A model generated the notes under the pieces. That model was given only the letters and a program-made list of their open reading frames with translations. It was not told the origin of the DNA and made no database searches. The position numbers were made by a program, and so were the translations under genes. From the NCBI RefSeq assembly GCF_000003605.2, contig NW_003151264.1:196962-220427 (forward strand): a stretch of 23,466 nt of DNA, given 5' to 3'. This DNA is from Saccoglossus kowalevskii. Lineage: Eukaryota; Hemichordata; Enteropneusta; Harrimaniidae. This document shows, in pieces, positions 8,396 to 20,700 of the stretch. How positions within the stretch are numbered: position 1 is the first letter of the stretch; every line of letters starts with the position of its first letter.

Positions 8396-8695
8396 CATAT
8401 CACTGGGAGTACTGGGGTATAGCAATTGCAGTTTGAAGCGCAGAGAGGGGGCTGTCACGAAGGCTTCAAACTACACTACCCAAAGCGGGTGTATTCTGAA
8501 AATAAACAATGGCAAGGTCAAGGGCACAGCGCTACCACGATACTTCTGCCCATGTAATTAGTCTACCCGGATACGACGTTGATTGATTGACAGGTGTAAG
8601 TGACATTCACAACCAGAGTGGCGACCTTCATCAGGTTGCGAGGGAGCCCTCATGCGGCAGCTTCTGGGATCTTTCCATTTACGTGGACCGTCAAA
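8396..8695 (+). promoter_or_regulatory. Putative promoter and 5' UTR of the SHMT gene
   Basis: The 300 bases between the LINE tail and the SHMT start codon are clearly richer in G+C than the flanks, and they hold no other gene. No TATA box was seen at a sensible place. A ZNF143-like element lies at 8469-8482. The transcription start cannot be read from the sequence. The LINE insertion limits the proximal promoter to this interval. Confidence 0.5.
8469..8482 (+). promoter_or_regulatory. ZNF143/Staf-like promoter element
   Basis: AACTACACTACCCA agrees with the AACTACAATTCCCA core of the ZNF143 (SBS) site at 12 of 14 positions. In animals this element typically lies in proximal promoters of housekeeping genes, which fits a site about 215 bases upstream of the SHMT start. 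Confidence 0.35.
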
Positions 8696-8723
8696 ATGGC
8701 TGCTCGTCGTCTTACTCCGGTAG
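8652..8723 (+). other. Possible uORF overlapping the SHMT start codon
   Basis: An ATG 44 bases upstream of the SHMT start opens a 23-codon frame (beginning MRQLLGSFHLRG) that ends in TAG at 8721-8723. It therefore overlaps the main start at 8696 in a different frame. Its context is weak (C at -3 and C at +4), whereas the main start is strong, so leaky scanning would let most ribosomes pass. It matters only if transcription begins upstream of 8652. Confidence 0.3.
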
Positions 8724-8734
8724 CAAGTAGAATT
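8696..8734 (+). CDS. SHMT2: SHMT exon 1 (start codon, 13 codons of presequence)
   Basis: ATG at 8696 has A at -3 and G at +4. It encodes [13 protein letters not shown] and ends before a perfect donor GTGAGT (8735-8740) in phase 0. Exon 2 has no ATG near its beginning and is preceded in frame by TAG within the acceptor (17145-17147), so a separate start exon is required. The basic, acid-free peptide and matching phase make this the natural choice, though it is 8.4 kb away. Confidence 0.8.
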
Positions 8735-11700
8735 GTGAGTATTTCAACATTTTACTTTTTGCGTATTTAGTCAGTAAGTCATTGAAAGCTTTATTGTGCA
8801 AATGGAGGGGCTGCTCGGTCTGGTGGTGTAATTTGCAAGGAAACATCTAAATCGACCCGATGTTCGTTGTCGAGTCTCTCACTCTGCCTTCTAGTTTTCA
8901 TGGTGCAGACGGCTCTAGTTTATCATCTGCGCCCGGCTTCCGCGTCGGATGCCACCCATTCGATAATCTCAAATCCGTCTATCAACTTAAACCCAGCACA
9001 GTTTCTGAATAAAATGGCTATTTCTATAAATGGCCAATTATATATTGTAAACACCAAGTCACGTGATCCATGTACAACTGGTATTAAAACTTATGGTATA
9101 CGGGTAAAAGTGAAATTAAAAGCAAGGACACGTTGGGTTTGCTGTTAAAACATTTGTCACGTTTTCTATCAAGGAATGAGAGAGTATTCAAAGACCATAA
9201 GCCTTATAGCATTCATGTTAACGCAAGTTAAATGGACTGCTTGTCTGCTGAAAGTGAATTTACTGAAGAGTAATTGGTTTTCCTAGCATATGGTGTTGTG
9301 TCTTGCATGTACAACTAGAGATTGTTTCCTGAAAGGATAATATGCCACTATATTCAGGGATATTTAATAGATGAATAACGCAGCATGTGTTCTATATCAA
9401 GTTCATGGATGTTCACTACAGAAATTATTCAATCCAACATCTGAGATTTATTTTTGTTCAGATGAATGGTTTAAAGTTAATGAAAAATAAACTCAACCAG
9501 TAGTATTACAATATAGCTCACCGTTTTGCTAGATACATAAATTTGTCTTTTTTGAAATTTAAAGCTGTTTACAGTACTGGAATTCGCAGATGATGCAACG
9601 ATTTTTACAATTCTGTTGACAGTATATCTGTATAATTTATATAACATACTTTTACTAATTCATTCTCAAGAAGACATAAATATTTCAAGGCCATATATGA
9701 AACATTTACTCCAGAAGGCCCTTGTGCTAAATTCTAACCCCAAGAAGGGATTGTATTGTTCATAGTAGCCCTTACTACCTTGCTTATACTAACGTTTCTC
9801 TAGTCACCAATGGCAAATTACTTTGAGATTCAGCTAAAACAAACTAGGTCACTTTTGCAATCAATAGGTATGACTGATTGCAGACTATGAATTATTCTGA
9901 AAAATCAGCGTCATTTAAAAAGCATATCATCATCCACAAACATATTGCTTATTACTGGGGGTATAAAGCAAATTTGAAGTTTAAAAATATTGTGATTTGT
10001 CATTTTCATTTGTCATTTTGTCAACTGCTATTTATTGAATTTGTTGTTTGTGGTATCATTTCTATATGAAGTTTTTTTAAAGCCAAATAATAGAGGTTGT
10101 GAACATTAGTTGACCTTACTCTAACCTGCAAGGGTACACACGTGTACAAAGGTTGGTGACCAGGGTTGTTACCCTATACATGTCCTATCGTTTTGTAGGT
10201 TGCTATGCAAATTTGCAGATATGTTTGTTTACACTTATAAGCTTTATGACAGCAAACCTTAAAAGGCGGTGGTCATCATGTCCAACATTTCTGTTGATAA
10301 ACATTGATTTTCCGACAATCCAATGCGCTCTTCTAATAGAAATCATACGTATGAGATTTGACCTGGGCGCAACTTGCACTAATTACTGCTGATGACTCCT
10401 TCGATACCTTCCAATCAATCCATCAATTTTTATTACCGGTAACACTTTATAAGAAAAATGGTTAAAAAAAAAATTCAGAAGGTTTGCTTATGAGTAATTT
10501 TACTTATGATTAATTGAATTTTTACTCCCATGTGCGAAGTTAGCTTGTATGTATGTGTGTGTCTGTTCGTAGCACTGATATCTGAAGAACCTTATGTTGG
10601 ATTTTAATGAAACTCGGTTCATAGATGCTCTGGGCTAATGCGTAGATTTTATTAGGTTTTGGTTGAAATCCTTGCATATTAATTATGCATGATAATTAGC
10701 TAATTTTTAGCTATTCCACGACTGTTCCACTGATATCTAAAGAGCCATTCATTGGATTTTGATGAAACTTGGTACATAGATGCTCTGGACTAATGCACAC
10801 ATTAGTTTTATATTAGTTAAATTAAATATTAGTTGCCAAGCTTCTCATTTGAAAAGCAAATCTTAAATTTCACATTAATTTTAATGTGTCTCCAATACTC
10901 TCAGCACACACGAGTTCTTTCTATGGTTTCTTTGATTTTGTATTTCTTTATATTTTTCTTCTTACTGAAAAAAAAACACTGACATCACCCAAACCTGTTA
11001 ATGTGTACCATATTTTCTCTATTTTGTACATATGACAGATATTTTTCATCAATTTCTCCTCACCGATTTGCAGAATTTCTATTCCATACCTTACTTTTTA
11101 TACCTTGTTAACTTTACAACATATACTGTATCTATTTTGTCATTTTAATAACATACCAGGTCAGATGTTGATTTACACTCTGCAGTAATCTTATTCTCAA
11201 AAGACTCTTAAAATGTAATAAATATTTATTTGGATTATCATGAATCTCTGCTCATGTAATTGTTTTGTGATTAGATTCAACTTTTAAAGACCATGAATAC
11301 ATGAATAGAATAGAATTATCAGATAACACATAATAATAACTCTGACTTGTAGTAATCTTTTTCAATGTAACCCGTCAAATATTGATGACTTGTTTTGAAT
11401 AGATTTATCCCTTAACTAATAAATAGCATATCTCATCTCTGATCATTTTGTTTATTTAGCTTTGGTAATTGCTAATTAAAATACAGAACATTATTTTAGC
11501 ATTCTAACAGATGTGTGGGTAAAATAAAAGCCGCTTTCGTTTTAACTATACGTCATTTCAGCTAATAGTCACAGTGAATTGAAAATGTCATCAATATATT
11601 GTGTGATTATGGGGATTATGCATTTATAAAATGGCCAAGGAATATAAAGTGATTTATTTCTGAACGTACTTGTGATATCAAAATCTGTGTGTAACAGTTG

Positions 11701-14700
11701 CATCAATCTGAATAAGTAATGAGATATTACTAGCATATTAGCTAGGCATTAGTGGAGTAGATACTAGATTAATCAATGCTAGTCTTTACTGAATTAATAT
11801 TATTTATATAAATTAAAGGTATATTGTCTGCACTTGTTTGTATTTGATTTGTTTTTCTACAGAGATAGAAAATGAGCTACCCGGTACATAAAATCCTAGA
11901 AAGGTCAGGAACAATTATCAGATGTCTGAATTCTTGAAAAAATTACATGTAATAACATTTCAAATTCTGAAACAAAAACGAAATTAAAAAAAAAATGAGC
12001 TGTACTGCCTGCAATCTTCCTGTCCTCCTCATAATTTACATTGGTACATCCCTAATGGAAAATGTAATCAATTTGGTACTAGGAGTTTTACTAATTATTG
12101 GGAATTATAGTGATGTTATTAAAAAAATATAATGGAGTTTAATGGATTCTTAGACTAACAATGTTATAATATGAGTTTCTTCTCTCTACTGTGAGTCTGT
12201 CATTATAGAGGTATTGTCATGCTGAGAAAGGTCAAACAGCAATTTAAAAAAACTTGTTTCTAGGAAGTATAATTTGATAGAAAACTGGTTATTCTGTTTT
12301 TCTCTTGGGATATAATTAGAATTGTTCAAAGCCAGGTACAGGATTTCAAGATCAGATTATAATAAATTATTTTACCTGAATGCAGAGGAGAGAAATGAAC
12401 TTCGGTACTCAATCTTTTCTATTACATGCAGTATACACCACTTTTAGAAAAAATTTACACCACAGTATTTTTGGAGCCCCTCTTTGTTAAGCGAGGAGTT
12501 GTCATCTGCGCTTGCAACAAACGACCATAGCATGTATTGTTCACAAATAAGTCTACCGAAGAGCCTTTGCATTTTATTGTGTGTTATCATTGCTGCTCAG
12601 AACTCGATTCCCACGCATATGCAGGTGATGACCCATTTGTTAATATTTTAGAAAACTTCATGCTTGAACCTTTAGATCATCCTGCAATAAATCTTCAGTT
12701 GGCACAAGCTCTATTTAGCTACGTGTGATGGTACCGCGTATGTCCGTGGTTTTTCTGTATAGAGTTGTTAAGAAGTATGTTATCTCACAGGATAGTATTG
12801 AGACTTGTACGTATATCATACGTAAAGCAAGACAATAACATATACTACTAAAGAATATGAGTAAAATAATTGCAGACGAAAAAGTTGTACATTTGAGTTA
12901 GCACTTCAAATTATCACAAAAAATATCCAAGTGGAGTATATAAAATAAGCCAAATATCAATTCTGAAAAAAACTGTGCAAACATGCCATTATGATTAAAA
13001 AAAGTCAATGAAATTCCATAATTACTTCAGCTGCCAGCTTGATGTTAAATTGATTTGGTTTTGTATTCTGGGGCTTTTAGCTGATTCTTAGAATGTTATT
13101 ATTACTTGGCTTTACCATTAGATTAAAACTATTTGCATTCAAGACATGAATTGCAGTATGAGAGAGAAAAACATCTGTTTTCAAAAGATACCGACTAATA
13201 GTGAGATAACAATAATATTATATTAGCTAATCTATTTACAAGGAGGAGAGGATATAATAGTTATTTCAATGCAAGTATATTACTACTACAAAATGACAGA
13301 CCCATTTTAATAGAGGTATATCACCTATTATAATTACTATTTGAATGCAGTTGCTTAGATACAGGCAGCCATCTTGGAAGCGTAACCCTATACTTTTCAT
13401 TGGAATTTAACAACAGTCATGTGATGTGAAATTTTGTTATAATGTTTAAAAGAAAAAAAAAGTCAATATACAGTATGCTGTATTAAATAGCTACCGTACA
13501 TGAATATTGGCAGGTATTTTCATTTGTATTTTAAGAATCTATGTATATTTACTTTATTAGCTACTACATGAATTACCGTAGATAAAATATTCCGTAGCTG
13601 AAAAGATGCATTTTCTGGTTTATTTATTTAATTTATATTGCTGTGAACGAATATTTTCAGGAAAAAACTTTTTTGTTGTTGTTGGTATAATGAATTGTTT
13701 TACTTTCATATTGATTTTTTTTACTGTTTTTTCAGTCGCTTGCTAAAGTCATGCTACATGGTGACAATATGCTTCTATTTATTTTATGCATGTATCTGAT
13801 TGCAAATCAATGAAAATATAAAATGTTTCCACATGGTGTGTAAGTGCATTTTATTTCTAATTTTATTTGCCTTATCGATCAATTACGCTGTAAATGCATT
13901 AAATGTAGATACGAGATTGAACTAAATATAAGGTGGAAAGGCTAATGGAGTTACTCCATCAAACACTTTGATATTTAGACAGACCGTTTATTGACTTAAA
14001 TGACATTAAACTCTCATTGCCATGAGTAATGTGATTTATCCATGCTTGGACTCGAGAATAATTCATAGTTTATAATACTTGGGTTATGATGATCCGCTGT
14101 CAATCTTTCTTATTGTAGTTTATTAAACAAATATTGCTATTTTAGTAAATATAATTGCAGAATATCAATAACCAAACATCAGATTTTAGAGTGAATTTTG
14201 TTTCTCATCAACTTTTCCAATATTGTCTTCCTGGTGTGATTGATTTCAGTTCCATTTTGCAGACAATTTACTGTAACACAGATAAGTATGTACATTAGAG
14301 TGTGATTAGTTTTGAGAAGCTCATAACAGGCACTGCATTAACGGGTAGGATTTCTAAAGAAGTAATTTGTGTTCTGTGTCAACACTTCTAATTACATACA
14401 ATTCCACACAGATTGCTTAATATGAAAATATAATTTAATTAACATATTTGAAAGTCTGCTGATGAATTTGGATTTAATTTAATGGATTTAAACACTGGCA
14501 ATATTTTTCATAAATTTTGCATAATTGTTAAATGTAATACCGAGAGTAATTCAAAGTCTTGTTATCATTCCCTATCAGTCGGACCATGAATTATGTGACT
14601 GAATTGTGAAATGATATATTACAATTGTAACTTTGGAGTGGATTTTTGTCAGCGGTAAAATGGTTGTTGAGTTAAGATGTAAATGGAAGTGATTTAAACA

Positions 14701-17700
14701 GAAACAACTTTTATTTCTTGTCAATAGTGGTCATTTCATATCAGGTTGATGAATTGGTTGGGGAAAATAAAAAAATAATATTTAGCAAAAACAAGGAGAG
14801 CTACCTAATACATCAGGATTTATAATACAATATAGATTTATAGATTAATTTTGAGTTATAACAGATAAAAGTATTAGCTTTCTGTATACTACCAATGCTA
14901 ATAATTTACGTGATTTGAGAATGTTACAACATTCGTAAAGACAAATTTGTCAGATACATTGTGTCCTAGCACAGCAGAGAAATTTTACCATTACTAAATT
15001 TGTTGAAATTAAATTAAAGCTGTATCTAACTATGTGAACAAATATTTTGCTTTTATCAAAGGGCAGGAGAAGCCCTTTAGTGGAGTAAATAATGAATGTT
15101 GGGTAGTTTTGGTGTATGGAATTTGTTTAATTATCGATGTACAGTGATTTGGGTTTGTGATAAAATAAATAAGTTTCAGATAGAGTGCACCTGATCCAAC
15201 TGACCATTCTGAAATTATTTATTGTAGACTTAAGTGAGTATTAACGCTTCTGTCTGTCATCATGCCTCCTAATTGCCTGGATTTGACAATTCTCCCCATA
15301 TCTTATCTGTTCAAGGTTGACTTGGTATTGCAGAGATTTATTTCTAATCAGATCTGTGGTGAAATTTACTGACATTTACTGTGCTTGCAATGCTTGGCTT
15401 TTGTCATTAAGATGATCTCACTCTACATATGTTGGGGATTATAACTCAGATTCTCATCAGATTTAATCACCTTATATCAGTTAATATCAACTGCGATGTA
15501 ATACACTGACACTGACTGTTTTAAGAGGCACTATCCCAATGTGAAATTCATCATAGTTTCAAATAGGACAAGAGAACTGGTGATGTTTGTGAACCATAAC
15601 TGCCTCAGCACAAAGACTGTTGTGTAATGCAAGGGAATGTAAAGGGAAATGTATTACGAACAATATTAACTGAAATTTAGAAAAACTATGAAAAATAAAT
15701 TATGAAAATCTATGATTTGCTGTACAGTTTGAAGAAAATTATTACAAGTCTCGGAAGTATTGGGGCAGCCAATTTGCAAACTCGCTAGTGAATTGGCTCA
15801 CTGCTTGGGTTTTGACTAAACAGTTGGCTTTCGAATCTCGCTGGTGCTGTCTTGTGGTCACGCCCACTCTGGCCTATTCTATATAACAGTAGGGGATGGT
15901 CGTCACACTTTAGGAGCTAATCAGTGACTGTCTTACAGTTGGATGGCGATTTTGCTTTTAAATATACCAGAGAAAGTGTTCTATGTTCTTTGTGTAATGA
16001 GGTGTTCGTATACAAGGCATAGTCCACGCAAAAACGATGAATGAGATCAAATTTTATTAGTGATTGGCTTAATGTTACTACCCCAATGAATCATTTGGAT
16101 GTGACAATTTAATTTTCTCCCTGATTTGTAGAAAACTATTTCTCAACGTGTCTCTTTATTTAGTTTCAAGATGGCTACCCCCATATAAATTATAATATAC
16201 TCGTACTACTTTTACATTATCATGCCTCGCATAACATAGCAAATCGTCCAGGGGAATTCAGACATGTACCAGGCCACGTACAAACATTCTGTGTCGACCT
16301 AAATACTTCTGAGACTTGCTATAAAAGAACAATAATATTTATAAAAAGCACAGTGCAGAGATTCACTTTGAGTATACCTGAAATATAATCTTACAATTGC
16401 ATACAAGTCGTCAAAACGTACAGTTTGATGACAGTTGGGAATGATACCAAGAATTAACCAATCCATGAGAACATCACAATGTGCATAGGTCAAATTTTGT
16501 ATAGTTTCAATAGGCATACAAGCACCCGTATATATTTTGAAAATAAACCCCTATTTCACATTGTGCAAATACAAACAATTCATTAAACCTTCCTGACAGT
16601 AACAAGTAAGTGTTGTATACACCCGAATGAAAAGTCCAGAGTCATGGCGAATGCTTTAGTCTTCTCAATCCCTCAAGATAAATGTCCCAAGGTTGTTTTG
16701 TTTACTAGAAGGAAATGTCTTTTAGCAGCATTTCTTGTATTAATTTCCATTGCACAAAAATGCAGCAAATACTGTTACTGAAGCACAGAATTTGCATGAA
16801 TTTTTTCCCCTCGACCATTCAAGCAAACTGAAAATCAAGTTTTTTACCGCATCCATAGTTGTTGACACTTTGCAGCCGCCGTGATAGATGTATTGAGATG
16901 TATATTGGACCCCCCCCCCCGATTTTGACCTTGCATTCAATTTACAATGAATACAACTGTTGGTTGCATTTGTATTTGAGTAAATATGATATAATTGTAA
17001 GAATACAGCCAACACTGGTTTCTCCAGTTATTTTATGAAACTTTACCAGCAGTGTTTGTTATTAGGATACAAATTCTTAATTATTATCACCACTTATTGT
17101 GCGGATGCAGCCATTACAAATCCAATTGATTTATTTTACTTTTGTAGGTGTTTAGACGTTTTCGTAGTTCCAAGTCATTCACGGCTTCGGGAGAAAGCAT
17201 TGAACCAGTGATATGGACTGGAAAAGAGACGTTAGCTGAGAGCGATCCCGAAATGATGGCGTTAATATCAGAAGAAAAAGACAGACAAGTACGAGGATTA
17301 GAATTGATTGCATCTGAGGTGAGACATTCAATACTCTAATGATATCAAGTTTATTGCAACCATATTTATTTTAGAAATGAGTTTTTGTTATTGATTGCTT
17401 TTTTTAAAGTACAAGATTAGATTACATGTCAAACCAACTTCATTTTATTGTAATTTAACACATCACTATTGCAACTTGCGTAATATTGTTGGATTTAAAT
17501 AATTTTTTTTTAAATCAGCTGTAAAATTTATTTTTACCATAATTTTGAATCTGGTTAAACTTACTAATCAATTAATTTAATCAATATTGTGTGCAAACTT
17601 CTATTTCATGAAAATCAGTTCATATAATTATATTATATGTTTAGGTACTGTAGAAAAAAACAAATAAAGGATACTTAATTAATTAATGGCTTTGATTTTA

Positions 17701-20700
17701 CTGAACTGATTTTATCAGAATCCTCTATAATAATGAGGCAATTGTCATTTTTTGACAGGCTGCTATATTGTCATGATCATATGTTAATTTCACTATTCCT
17801 ACTTGTGATGCTGTTATTCTGAGCATCAGTGCCGGAATAAACTGACTAGAAATACCGCTATTTCCATATCAGTCTCAATTACAACATTGCAATATTCCTA
17901 GGATTATGAACATTGCCATTGGTGTTTGTTTTGACTTCAGCACTTCTCTACAAGCCAAAGCTCTGGCACATCACTTTAATATTTTAAATATAAATCCATT
18001 AATCCAAAGTCAGATTTGAGCAAAAGAATTGTGTAAAATATGAAAATGGTGAATTTAATGACATGTAGAGTGACTTTTGTTTATATTATTTTTTTAACGT
18101 GGTTGTTTTGTTTTAGAGTGAATTATTAGTTGAGCACAAGCCAACAATTTTATCTAAAATATGAAAGTGGAACTTCTGATACGTAAATCAATGTTGTTGA
18201 TTTTCAATGATTAAAGTCAAAATTTCTATAAAATACCATCGACGATGTTCCTATGAATATTCCACAGAGATTTTCTTGATTTCACTGCCAGTTGCATCAT
18301 TGGGGCTGTGGAAACAACTCAAACAGTAGAACATAGTTCCAGCAGATCATTATTTTTTTTTTCCTACGTTCATTCCAAATGATGTTTAGTTGATAATGTT
18401 TAATTTTGTACATGTTGATTCAGTGATTGCATCCTGTGATCTGATTGGTGGAAACTACCCAGCCATTTTAGAAATGAGTAAATAAATAAATAAATAAATA
18501 AATAAATACAAGAGTGAATGGGAAAATAAAATAAATAATACTTCAAAAACGGAAAAGTGATTTTTTTTAAAATAGCATCCATATATTTTGTGTGTGTAGG
18601 ATATATATATACCGTATTTATCCGGGTAGAAGCCCAGGGTCTTGAACATGGAAAATCGCAAAAAAGAAGGGGTGGGCGTTTGTCCGGATATCCCCGGCAA
18701 AAAAAACGAAAAATCGCGAAAATTGGCAACGCGCAGATCGAACTGAGACAGGGAGAAAAACGGCAAATAAAAACATGCAACAAAAATAAATGAACAATAT
18801 GCAGCATTAGAAGTGTAACAAGAAATAATTTATTGCTTAGAATGTGACAAATATTAAAACCAGAAATAATAAAAATCGACAATTCATTTGAATTAGAATA
18901 TCCCCATCGACAAACACGCCGCCTCATACGCGTGAATTATTTCCGTTTTCGACAATTACCGGATCAACAGCCATACAAGATCAATAATATTTTACGCAGT
19001 AAAATTATGAAAGTTCATAGTTGTTAGAAAAAAAAACCTTCTAAAATCTCTATTTGTACGTTCATTACTATCTTCGTAAAAGTCAAAACCCTGAAATTCC
19101 AAGTCGGCGCCACTGTCACGATCGAACTAAAATCCCTATAGCTTCGTCTTGAAGTTTGTCAATGTCGTCCCACACAATTTGGACTTAGCACATTTAATCC
19201 ACGGATTTCGCTGTCTGGTAGCTTGGCACTTTTAATTAACGTCTAATCAGAGTAAAGAGACAAGAAAAATGGGGTCGCGGCAAACGACTCGCACGATGCT
19301 TTTGTTTACCGTCTGGCAATCATCTTTGACCATTAAGCATCCGCTTTACCGATTGGCTAAGAATGACATCACTACTAGTGTTTCGTCATGGAGGTAAATT
19401 CAACATCGCTTTTTTATCAGACTAGGCGTTCGTTCATCAATCGCAAATATTTTTAAACAACGTGCTTTAAACCACTCTCCCAGGTACGGGTTGCTACAAT
19501 ATTGCAACATTGGTTTCATTGTCGCTGACGCTAACTACGGTACGTAAACAGTGGTGAACGCGCTGCTCTATTTATGTCACAGCTATTTCGCGTTCACTCC
19601 TCGTTTTACGCAATTGACATTTATTTTTCAAATTTTGTTATCAGAATCAAAACAAACTGCAAGAGAGTACACTGTTAATACAACGAACAAAAATAGGTTT
19701 TTGTTTTTATAATTTTATTACAGGTGTAGAAAAAACACCCCTGGGCGTTTGCTAGGATATGACTTCAACTCCTTTATTTTATCAAAAGTGGGGGGTGGGC
19801 GTTTGTCCGGGCATGGGCTCTTAGCCGGATAAATACGGTATATACACACACTTCAATGTGACATTATGACCAGACTGAATTTATTTTGTTTTATTTCAGA
19901 ATTTTGCAAGTCGTGCTGTTTTGGAATCAGTTGGATCATGTTTGAATAATAAATATGCTGAGGGTTATCCAGGACAGAGGTGAAACTATGAAATATTATC
20001 ATATTTTTTATATTGGAAATTACCTGTGCATAAAACTACTTTAATTGTGAGATAGAATCATATTGAGTTTTATGATTACTTTATTCTCCTTCCTGAGCCT
20101 AGCAACTCAGACCATGAGGTGATTCATTACAATACAATTAATCAATTACTATTCATATTTTATCACAGCAATTTAAAATATTTCTTCTCCTACTATTTGG
20201 GCAAGGTTTCTGTAGTTGTGCTATGTTTCCTAATATACCGGTACGTGGTGACTTTTCAGATATTATGGTGGAAATGAAACAATTGATAAAGTAGAACGTC
20301 TGTGTCAATCGCGTGCATTGGAAGCCTTTGATTTGGATCCTGAGAAGTGGGGAGTGAATGTACAACCGTATTCCGGATCTCCTGCAAACTTTGCCGTATA
20401 TGCTGGATTACTGAATCCACATGACAGAATAATGGGATTGGATTTAGCACACGGAGGACAGTAAGTATAGCAGTGACTGGATTTGATATAATTTCTACAG
20501 AATTGAAAGAAAAGTATTTTCTTTTTCGCTAAAATAACAAAATTTTAACTATTATCATGATATTTATACATATTATTTTATACTAGTATATTGATGGTGT
20601 TAATCGATTTGACTGGTCCAAACACAAAATTTTTATTTAATTTGAAATGTGTGGCGTGTGTATTTTTTGTATGCATTCAGAGTACAACTACATAATAATA

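Noticed and set aside
8867-9148. Frame with a signal-peptide-like beginning, considered as an alternative SHMT first exon.
   Set aside because: No donor in phase with exon 2 was found and the peptide is not basic. It remains only a point to check by RNA data.
10139-10144. CACGTG E-box in SHMT intron 1, tempting as a MYC site.
   Set aside because: A single 6-base word in more than 8 kb is expected by chance.
15760-15850. A functional tRNA gene.
   Set aside because: Box A and box B words are present, but the T-stem and acceptor stem do not pair, so it is better read as a SINE remnant.
16299-17015. Two minus-strand frames of 72 and 91 codons in intron 1.
   Set aside because: No family motif. 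The first has a GTATAC that could act as a weak donor, but no partner exon was seen.
18400-18927. Minus-strand frame of 175 codons around the TAAA repeat.
   Set aside because: Much of it is the translation of TAAA units as repeated Tyr-Leu-Phe-Ile, and it crosses the border of the DNA element.
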